Source: M3007 sp031398055 (lineage in GTDB: Bacteria; Bacteroidota; Bacteroidia; Chitinophagales; Saprospiraceae). Taken from it: 64,000 bases of DNA. The stretch covers positions 1-64,000 of the forward strand of contig JANNMS010000029.1 in the NCBI GenBank assembly GCA_031398055.1, in the 5' to 3' direction. Every line of letters starts with the position of its first letter. The stretch's first letter is position 1. Positions 56,955 to 64,000 of this stretch are shown here, one piece after another. A model generated the notes under the pieces. That model made no database searches and had not been told where the DNA came from. It was given only the letters and a program-made list of their open reading frames with translations. The translations under genes were made by a program, and so were the position numbers.

Positions 56955-58124
56955 ATGAAGACTTTTCCAATCCTCCGCAGCCTCGTGCTGCCTTTGTTTT
57001 TTCTTTTTGCTTTCGCAGATTTTTCCTTTTCCCAAATCAAATTCCAGCCCACCGGAGACAACCAACCGAGCGAAGTGAGCCAATGGATGGGGCTGGTGAA
57101 AACCACTTTTTGGTGGCATTCGGTGGATGTCCACGCGCCGGACGGCAAAGACCGGCGCGGCCATATTTGGGGTGAATTGGTGCCTTTTGGCTTAAATAGT
57201 GAAGGTTTTGCGTGGTCAACCACCGAAAACCCGACGCCGTGGCGCGCCGGGTCGAACGAAAACACGACGGTCGAATTTTCGCACGACGTGAAAATCAACG
57301 GCCAGTTTTTGGCCGCCGGGAAGTACGGTTTTTTTATCCAAGTCGAAAAAGAACCTGCCGACTGGACGTTGATTTTTTCAAAAACAAACGCCTCGTGGGG
57401 CGCGTATTTTTACAAAAAAGAAGACGATGCGCTGCGGGTTTCTGCCCAGCCGAAGCCGTTTTCGCACTCGGAATGGCTGACCTACGAATTTGACGACCGC
57501 CAACTCGGTTCGTGCACCGCCCGGATGCGGTGGGAAGAAAAAGCGGTCGAGTTCAAAATCGAACCGGCGACCGACCCGAAACAACTGATTTTGGCAAACG
57601 TCCGGAAGCAATTGCGTAGCGAAATGGGCTTCGATTGGAAGCCGTGGCAGCAGGCAGCGCAGTGGTGCGTGGACGAAAAAATGGGCAATTTGGACGAGGC
57701 ACTTTCGTGGTCGGAATTTTCGATTTCGAGCCAATTTATCGGGCAGAAAAATTTCCAGACGCTTTCCACAAAAGCAAACGTGCTGCGGGCGATGGGCAAA
57801 ACCACCGATGCCGACGCGACGATGAAAATGGCCGTCGCCGAACCGTCCACGACCGCTCTCGAAATCCACATGTACGCACGCGGTTTGCAGGGCGCGGGCA
57901 AAAAACAGGAAGCATTTGAAATTTTTAAAATGAACGCCGAACGCAACCCAAATCAATGGCTGACGAGCATGGGTTTGGCGCGCGGCTATTCGATGTTAGG
58001 TGATTATAAAATGGCTTTGAAATATGCAAAAGCAGCGGCTGGGCAAAACCCGCCGGAAGGCCAAAACAAAAAAACCATCGAAAAAGCAGTGGAAATGCTG
58101 ACGGCGGGGAAGGATTTTAATTAG
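56955..58124 (+). CDS. DUF2911 protein with TPR-like C-terminus
   Basis: A 389-residue exported protein. Signal peptide about 1-26 (FSFSQ). Residues about 60-190 are the DUF2911 domain: WGELVPFGLNSEGFAWSTTE, PWRAGSNENTTVEFSHDVKI, LAAGKYGFFIQVEKEPADWT, WGAYFYKKEDDALRV and LTYEFDD. The C-terminal half (about 240-385) has helical TPR-like repeats (ALSWSEFSISSQFIGQKNFQ; SMGLARGYSMLGDYKMALKY). DUF2911 proteins are common in Bacteroidota and have no known function. The leader contains a very long hairpin that ends 27 bp before the ATG. Confidence 0.85.
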   Translation: MKTFPILRSLVLPLFFLFAFADFSFSQIKFQPTGDNQPSEVSQWMGLVKTTFWWHSVDVHAPDGKDRRGHIWGELVPFGLNSEGFAWSTTENPTPWRAGSNENTTVEFSHDVKINGQFLAAGKYGFFIQVEKEPADWTLIFSKTNASWGAYFYKKEDDALRVSAQPKPFSHSEWLTYEFDDRQLGSCTARMRWEEKAVEFKIEPATDPKQLILANVRKQLRSEMGFDWKPWQQAAQWCVDEKMGNLDEALSWSEFSISSQFIGQKNFQTLSTKANVLRAMGKTTDADATMKMAVAEPSTTALEIHMYARGLQGAGKKQEAFEIFKMNAERNPNQWLTSMGLARGYSMLGDYKMALKYAKAAAGQNPPEGQNKKTIEKAVEMLTAGKDFN

Positions 58125-58156
58125 GAATTTTAAATTAGGAATGTTTGACTTAAAAA

Positions 58157-58189
58157 GGAGCGCGGCGGGTTTCGTCGGGCTCTTTTTTT
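58157..58189 (+). terminator. Probable terminator after DUF2911 gene
   Basis: An imperfect GC-rich stem (gagcgcggcggg / cgtcgggctc) is followed by seven T residues. Confidence 0.55.
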
Positions 58190-58477
58190 ATCCAAAACGC
58201 CGACCCATCAATATTTTAACTTATTAACCCCACCTCCCAACCGTCACACTTTCCCCAGAAAACACTTTTCAAAAACAGAACTTCGAGTCATTTTTCGCCA
58301 CTGCAAACAGTGCAAATCCAAGCATCCCACCTTCTTGGAATAATTTTTGTATCACGTTACTGCTTAATTTTTTAAGTACCTGATAATCACTACTTTCCTT
58401 CCCATTTCATTGTTATCCAACACTTTGAGAGGTACTCCGGCTTTTTCCGTGACTTCTATTTTTAAAAACCGCTTGGT
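58190..58477. other. Leader region of the giant adhesin gene
   Basis: No gene or repeat was recognised in this stretch; it presumably holds the promoter of the adhesin gene, but no convincing TAnnTTTG box was found. Confidence 0.4.
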
Positions 58478-61400
58478 ATGAATTTCACTCTACGTTACTT
58501 GACCGTAGCATTTTTCTTTTTTTTGACAAATGCCATGTCCGCTCAAACCGTCCAATTTAAAGTGGCTTTGCTGCCAGACGGAATCACCTATCGCGTTTCC
58601 ATGAAACCTTCCGTCTCGTGGTCTGCCCCGCAAAACAATGTGCAGGGCGCGCAAGTCACACTGCTTGCTCCGACCGGCGGTTTTCAAATTTCCAATTTTA
58701 CGAACATCAGCGGTTTTTGGACCGTCGTGCCAACCGTCGTCGCGCCGATTGAAAACCCGGGGTTCGATTATTTCAATATTTACCTCGCGTCGAGCACGGC
58801 CATGACTTTTGTGGCGGGGCAGGAAACGCACCTTTTTACTTTTCAAAAATCTGGAAATTGCACGGGAGCGGTCGAATTGATAAACAACAACACCGACCCG
58901 TTCATGCCACCGAACTCGCAAAGTTTGAACGTCGGAAATTACATCGCCACGCAGGGCGGTGGCGGTTCGGGCAACAATTTGTGGATTTCAAATTACGACC
59001 AAGGCCACGCGATTTGTGCAAATCCGTCGTGTTTGTTAAAATACAAACTCACCCAAAACGGCTCGACCTACAAAGTTTCGATGATTTCCTTGGTGACTTG
59101 GAACGCACCGGACAACACCGTCGCCTCGATGCAAGTGACCGTAAAAACCCCGACGGGCGGTTTTCAGATGGGAAATATCACCAATTTTATCGGCAACGCG
59201 CAGTTCGCGCAGACTTCGCATTTTCCAAATTTGGCCAATTCTGGAAACGATTATTTTGCATTTACCCTCCAAAATGCGGGCACGACGGGCATCCCGTTTC
59301 AGCAAGGGCAGGAAGTTGATTTGTTTACTTTTGAAAATACTGGGACGTGCGGTGCGGGTGGAAACGTCTTTTTGATGGACAACTTGAACGACCCAAACTC
59401 GAACAACCAAAACGCGAACGTCGGCCAGCAGGTCACGACTTTGGGCTACGGCTCGAACGACGCGCCGATTTGTTTGGATGCCAGTTTTTCCGCGCCGTGC
59501 ACCGCGCCCGCGCCGACGTGTTTGATGCAGTACCAACTTTTGCCTTTGGGAAATGGAAAATACCAATTTGCGGTCATCCCGAACATCACTTGGAACAACG
59601 GCACGGCGAACATCACGTCGTCGATGCAGGTGACGGTGAAAGCACCGACGGGTTTTGCGGTTTCAAATTTGGTGAATTTGACGGGCGCAACTTTTGCCCT
59701 GACCTCGACCTACGCCAACCCAACGCAAGACCCCGGCAACAACGACTACTTTTCATTTACCCTCCAAAATCAGGGGACGAATGCGAATGCATATAATATA
59801 GGTGTGACTCTGCCGCTTTTTACTTTTGAAAATACGGGCGACTGCGGCGGCGGCGGCGCGGTTTTGTTGATTGATGAAAACGACCCGTTTTTGCCCCCGG
59901 CCTCGAACGCGAACGTCGGCCAACAAATGACGACTTTGGGCTACGGCGCGAACGATGTGCCGATTTGCCTGGCGGCAAATTCCTCGGCGGCTTGCTCGGC
60001 AACTTGCCTGATGGAATACCAATTGACGGCTTTGGGAAATGGAAAATACCAATTTGCGGTCATCCCGAACATCACTTGGAACAACGGCACGGCGAACATC
60101 ACGTCGTCGATGCAGGTGACGGTGAAAGCACCGACGGGTTTTTCGGTGGCCAATTTGACCAATTTGACGGGCGCAAATTTTGCCCTGACCTCGACCTACG
60201 CCGACCCGGCACAAGACCCCGGCGCGAACGACTACTTTTCATTTACCCTTCAAAATCAGGGGACGAACGCCAATAATTATGTCAACGGCGTGCCGCTCCC
60301 GCTTTTTACTTTTGAAAATAATGGAAGTTGTGGCAGCGGCGGGCAGGTCAAATTGATTGCTTCGAACGACCCATTTTTGCCGCCAAACTCGTCCGCGAAC
60401 GTCGGCCAGCAAATGACCACTTTGGGTTACGGCACGAACGATGTGCCGATTTGCCTCGCGGCAAATAATTCGGCGGCCTGCTCGGTCGCACCGGCGACGT
60501 GTTTGATGCAGTACGAATTGACGGCTTTGGGAAATGGAAAATACCAATTTTCAGTCATCCCGAACGTGAATTGGAACAACGGCACGGACAACGCGACCGC
60601 TTCGATGCAGGCGACGGTGAAAGCCCCGACGGGTTTTGTCATTTCAAATTTGGTCAATTTGACGGGCGCGATTTTCGACCTCACTTCCACCTATTCCGAC
60701 CCGGCGCAAGACCCGGGCGCGAACGATTATTTTTCATTTACCCTCCAAAATCAAGGCACGACGGCGAATGCATATAATATAGGTGTGCCGATTCCGCTTT
60801 TCACTTTTGAAAATACGGGCGCGTGTTCCGGCGGTTTGGTTTCTTTGATAAATGAAAACGACCCGTTTTTGCCGCCTGCGTCGAACGCAAACGTCGGCCA
60901 GCAAATGACCACTTTTGGCTACGGCGCGAACGATGTGCCGATTTGCCTCGCGGCAAACAACTCGGCGGCGTGCAGTTCGACCTGCCTCGTCGAGTACAAA
61001 TTGACGCAACTGACCAACGGTTTGTACCGCGTTTCGATGATTCCGCACATCAATTGGACATCGCCGGACAACATCACGGCCTCGCAGCAGGTGACGATAA
61101 AAGCACCGACGGGCGGTTTTGAAATCCAAAATATCAACAGTTTGGTGCCCGGCGCGGCCTACGATTTGACCAGTCAATATCCGAGTCCGAGCCAAGCCCC
61201 GACGTGGGATTATTTTTCATTTACCCTCCAAAATGCGGGAACGTCGGCGTTGACCTACCAAAATGGTGTAGAAGTACCGCTTTTTACTTTTGAAAATGGC
61301 GGTTCGTGTTCCGGCAGCACGATTTATTTAATTGACGACGGCGACCCGTTTTTGCCGCCAAACTCGAACGCGAACGTCGGCCAGCAACTCACGACCTTTG

Positions 61401-64000
61401 GCTACGGCACGAACGACGTGCCGATTTGTTTGGATGGAAATGGTTCCGCGCCGTGTTCCGCGCCGCTGCCGGGCTGTTTGATAAATTTGAAATTGGAATT
61501 AAATGACGATTGCCAGTACCAAGTTTCGATGATTCCCGACACGACTTGGGCGAGCGGCGGCAACATCACCAAAAAAGCGAAGGTGACGATTCGTGTGCCG
61601 TCGGGCTGTTTTTCGCCGACCAATTTGACCAATTTTGCCTTCGGCGCGGACTGGGTTTTGGCGCAAACGGTGGTCAATCCGCCCGACAATCCTGGCTACA
61701 CTTATTATTGTTTCAATCTCGCCACCGTGCCGACCGTCGGCATTCCGTACCAAGACGGTGTGCCGGTTCCGATGTTTGCTTTTGAAAATGCTGCGGCCTG
61801 CTGCAACATCGACAGCATCCGAATTATGCAAAACGACGACCCGATGGCCGATGGAAATACCTTAAATATCAACCTCGACAACCAGTGGGAAACTTCCGGC
61901 ACGGATCCAGCGGGGGTCACGCCCTGCCTCGTCGGGACGGCCGCGCTGCCTTGCCAGAGCAACGGAACGGTGGATTTGGTGGCTTCTGCCCAAACAATTT
62001 GCAACGGCGAAAGTGTCGTTTTGAACGCGACAGCTGGCTACGCAACTTACAATTGGTCGCCGTCGGTTGGCTTGTCTTGCAACAATTGCCAAACCCCAAC
62101 CGCTTCGCCGACCACGACCACGACCTATATTTTGACGGTGACGACGGCCAACAATTGCGCGTTCACCGACCAAGTTGTGGTCACGGTGAACAATGGCCCG
62201 ACCATCGTTTCGGTCACGCCGGACAGCCCGGTTTCTTGTGTTTCGAACGACGGGACGATTACAATTTCGGCGACCGGCGCGAATTTGCAATTTTCAATAA
62301 ACAATGGTGTGAACTGGCAGGCGAGCAATATTTTCCAAAATCTCGGCGCAGGGACGTACACTGTTTTGGTCAGAAATTCCGTGACGACTTGCGAAACGGC
62401 ACACGCCCAAAACCCGGTTATTTTGACCGCGCCGACCGCGCCGACCGTCAATTCGGTCACGCCGACCGACCCGACGGACTGCAATTTGAACGACGGAACA
62501 ATCACCGTTTCGGCGACCGGCACGAATTTGCAATTTTCAAAAGACGGCGGCGCGACGTGGCAGGCGAGCAATATTTTCCAAAATCTCGCTGCCGGAACTT
62601 TTCAAATCAAAGTCAGAAACTCGGTTTCAAATTGTCAAACCAACAACATCCCAACCGTTTTGACTGCGCCGGTTGCTCCGTCAATCTCGTCAATTTCGGC
62701 AACGCCGCAGACCGATTGCGGGCAAAATAATGGTTCGATAACTGTAAATTCCACGCCAGCGAGCGGTTTGCAATATTCAATTGATAATGGCACGACGTGG
62801 CAAACGAGCAATATTTTCCAAAATCTCGCCGCCGGTTCGTACCAAATTAAAATCAGAAATGGCGACGGCACCTGCGCCGTCGCAAATGGTTCGGCCACGA
62901 CGGTTGCCGCTCCGGCGATGCCAAATATCACGGCCATCACGCCGACCAATCCAAGTTCTTGCACCGCGCCGAACGGCAGTTTGACAATCACCGCGACGGG
63001 TGGGGTGGGCGTTTTGGAATATTCGATTGACGGCACGAACTGGCAAACGAACCCAACTTTCAACGGCCTCGCGGCTGGAACGTACACCGCTTTTGTCCGA
63101 AATCAGGACAACACCTGCCCGAATCCGTGGGCGAACAACCCCGTCGTTTTGGTTTCGGTGGCTTCGCCGAACGTGCTTTCTGCCACGCCGACCGCCGTCA
63201 GTTCTTGCACGGTGAACAACGGAACGATTGCGGTAAATGCCACTTCCGGCACGCCGCCGTACCAATATTCTTTGAACAACACGACTTGGCAGGCGGGAAA
63301 TATTTTCCAAAACCTGCCCGCCGGGACCTACGATATTTATGTCAGAAACGCGAACGGCACTTGCCCGACGCAGTTCAACCAACAAGTCGTGGTCGGTTCG
63401 CCGAGCAATCCAACGATTGTAAATGTCGTGCCGACCCACCCGACCGATTGCAATTTGACAAACGGCAGCCTCGTCGTTTCAGCCGTCGGCGCGGGTTTGC
63501 AGTACTCCATAAATAACGGCGCAAACTGGCAAACCTCGAACACTTTCAACGGTTTGGGCGATGGTGTTTTCACGGTTTTGGTGAGAAATACGCCTTCGCT
63601 TTGTCTTTCAAATCCTGAAACTGCCACTTTGACCGCACCGAGCGGCGCGAGCATTTCAAATATCACGGCCAGCCCGGTCAACACTTGCGACACGAACGAC
63701 GGGCAAATTGTCATCACCGCGACGGGCGGCACCGCGCCACTTTCTTATTCGATTGACGGCGGCGCGACGTGGCAAACTGGAAATATTTTCCAAAATCTCG
63801 CTGCTGGAAATTACAACATCCGCGTCCGAAATGCGGGCGGGACCTGCGTCGTCGCGGCATCGTCGGCGACACTTGTCGATGCGCCAAATCAGCCAAGTTT
63901 TGTTTCCGTAAATGCCTCAAACCCAACGGCTTGCGGCTTGACGAACGGCTCGATTTCGATTTCCGCGACGGGCGGAATTCCGCAACTTGAATACTCGATT
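58478..64000 (+). CDS. Giant repeat adhesin, 3' end beyond window (partial)
   Basis: An open frame of at least 1841 codons that starts with a signal peptide (about 1-22, NAMSAQ) and runs off the window without a stop. Residues about 23-1145 hold seven repeats of about 163 residues, each with GxYxxxxIPxxxW, ASxQVTVKAPTGF, DYFSFTLQNxGT, PLFTFEN, and NVGQQMTTLGYGxNDVPICL-like segments (given apart). A PKD-like domain (about 1169-1241: VVLNATAGYATYNWSPSVGL) follows. From about 1243 at least eight SprB-like repeats of about 78 residues occur, each with LQYSIDNGTTWQTSNIFQNL and AAGxYxIxVRN. This is the architecture of T9SS-exported adhesins such as SprB; a C-terminal sorting signal is expected downstream. 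Parts of the first repeats are almost identical at the DNA level. Confidence 0.9.
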   Translation, partial: MNFTLRYLTVAFFFFLTNAMSAQTVQFKVALLPDGITYRVSMKPSVSWSAPQNNVQGAQVTLLAPTGGFQISNFTNISGFWTVVPTVVAPIENPGFDYFNIYLASSTAMTFVAGQETHLFTFQKSGNCTGAVELINNNTDPFMPPNSQSLNVGNYIATQGGGGSGNNLWISNYDQGHAICANPSCLLKYKLTQNGSTYKVSMISLVTWNAPDNTVASMQVTVKTPTGGFQMGNITNFIGNAQFAQTSHFPNLANSGNDYFAFTLQNAGTTGIPFQQGQEVDLFTFENTGTCGAGGNVFLMDNLNDPNSNNQNANVGQQVTTLGYGSNDAPICLDASFSAPCTAPAPTCLMQYQLLPLGNGKYQFAVIPNITWNNGTANITSSMQVTVKAPTGFAVSNLVNLTGATFALTSTYANPTQDPGNNDYFSFTLQNQGTNANAYNIGVTLPLFTFENTGDCGGGGAVLLIDENDPFLPPASNANVGQQMTTLGYGANDVPICLAANSSAACSATCLMEYQLTALGNGKYQFAVIPNITWNNGTANITSSMQVTVKAPTGFSVANLTNLTGANFALTSTYADPAQDPGANDYFSFTLQNQGTNANNYVNGVPLPLFTFENNGSCGSGGQVKLIASNDPFLPPNSSANVGQQMTTLGYGTNDVPICLAANNSAACSVAPATCLMQYELTALGNGKYQFSVIPNVNWNNGTDNATASMQATVKAPTGFVISNLVNLTGAIFDLTSTYSDPAQDPGANDYFSFTLQNQGTTANAYNIGVPIPLFTFENTGACSGGLVSLINENDPFLPPASNANVGQQMTTFGYGANDVPICLAANNSAACSSTCLVEYKLTQLTNGLYRVSMIPHINWTSPDNITASQQVTIKAPTGGFEIQNINSLVPGAAYDLTSQYPSPSQAPTWDYFSFTLQNAGTSALTYQNGVEVPLFTFENGGSCSGSTIYLIDDGDPFLPPNSNANVGQQLTTFGYGTNDVPICLDGNGSAPCSAPLPGCLINLKLELNDDCQYQVSMIPDTTWASGGNITKKAKVTIRVPSGCFSPTNLTNFAFGADWVLAQTVVNPPDNPGYTYYCFNLATVPTVGIPYQDGVPVPMFAFENAAACCNIDSIRIMQNDDPMADGNTLNINLDNQWETSGTDPAGVTPCLVGTAALPCQSNGTVDLVASAQTICNGESVVLNATAGYATYNWSPSVGLSCNNCQTPTASPTTTTTYILTVTTANNCAFTDQVVVTVNNGPTIVSVTPDSPVSCVSNDGTITISATGANLQFSINNGVNWQASNIFQNLGAGTYTVLVRNSVTTCETAHAQNPVILTAPTAPTVNSVTPTDPTDCNLNDGTITVSATGTNLQFSKDGGATWQASNIFQNLAAGTFQIKVRNSVSNCQTNNIPTVLTAPVAPSISSISATPQTDCGQNNGSITVNSTPASGLQYSIDNGTTWQTSNIFQNLAAGSYQIKIRNGDGTCAVANGSATTVAAPAMPNITAITPTNPSSCTAPNGSLTITATGGVGVLEYSIDGTNWQTNPTFNGLAAGTYTAFVRNQDNTCPNPWANNPVVLVSVASPNVLSATPTAVSSCTVNNGTIAVNATSGTPPYQYSLNNTTWQAGNIFQNLPAGTYDIYVRNANGTCPTQFNQQVVVGSPSNPTIVNVVPTHPTDCNLTNGSLVVSAVGAGLQYSINNGANWQTSNTFNGLGDGVFTVLVRNTPSLCLSNPETATLTAPSGASISNITASPVNTCDTNDGQIVITATGGTAPLSYSIDGGATWQTGNIFQNLAAGNYNIRVRNAGGTCVVAASSATLVDAPNQPSFVSVNASNPTACGLTNGSISISATGGIPQLEYSI

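Noticed and set aside
59036..63926. Series of open frames on both strands (100-281 codons)
   Set aside because: All are shadows of the giant adhesin frame; they repeat with its repeats and contain no independent domain.
1..64000. tRNA, rRNA, riboswitch or prophage genes
   Set aside because: I looked for cloverleaf-type ends, conserved rRNA words, integrases and phage structural genes and saw none that I could support.

Overview
The window is almost certainly from a member of the Bacteroidota, most like the Saprospiria / Haliscomenobacter-type lineages. Evidence: at least five secreted proteins end in type IX secretion (T9SS) C-terminal sorting domains of the PNPxxxF...DxxGR type; there are GldM-like and GldN-like proteins, SprB-type repeats, a SusC/FecA-type TonB-dependent receptor, LytS/LytTR and M56/BlaI regulatory pairs, TAnnTTTG-type -7 boxes, and a mevalonate-pathway HMG-CoA reductase. 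No rRNA, tRNA or CRISPR array was recognised. Many genes have upstream in-frame extensions that look spurious; starts were moved to the ATG before a signal peptide or the conserved domain.

Layout. 0-8.6 kb: a T9SS cargo protein, a YdeI-family protein, a divergent GldM-C-like / tandem-GldN-like pair and a TonB-dependent receptor. 8.6-12.2 kb: a LytS-type kinase and LytTR regulator separated by a DUF2306 membrane protein and by a GxxExxY gene that sits between inverted copies of a long hairpin. 12.2-17.6 kb: a cohesin/dockerin-like T9SS protein, an NTF2-like protein, a VOC protein, a YitT transporter-like protein and an OmpA-family protein. 17.6-26.4 kb: BlaI/M56-TonB, an SRPBCC plus OleC-like ligase operon, a DUF433/DUF5615 toxin-antitoxin pair, an acyltransferase-like protein and a BNR-repeat T9SS protein. 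26.4-33.4 kb: one minus-strand lipid-type cluster (CTP-dependent lipid kinase, BtaA-like DUF3419, PEP-utilising phosphotransferase, UbiA prenyltransferase, HMG-CoA reductase). 33.5-37 kb: a complete plasmid-type replicon (ParA, small ribbon-helix-helix partner, eight 22-bp-spaced iterons, Rep_3 initiator). 37-48.4 kb: two large T9SS proteins, an NtrY-like kinase, a TPR/HTH regulator and a DUF6932 nucleotidyltransferase pair. 48.5-58 kb: ketoglutarate semialdehyde dehydrogenase, HtrA-like protease, OsmC, a VWA protein carrying a TonB-plug-like segment, DUF4139, Uma2 and DUF2911 proteins. 58.5 kb to the end: a giant repeat adhesin running off the window.

Three points stand out. First, a Rep_3/iteron origin with its own partition genes lies beside housekeeping-type genes, suggesting a chromid/megaplasmid or an integrated plasmid. 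Second, the DNA is rich in large intergenic hairpins (arms 20-46 bp, loops often 14-18 nt) and in short repeat tracts, and the same kinds of tract occur in frame inside at least five conserved enzymes and sensors. Third, several gene sets look like little-studied modules: the GldM/GldN-like pair, the UbiA/PEP/BtaA/lipid-kinase cluster, the hairpin-flanked GxxExxY cassette and the DUF6932 two-gene unit.
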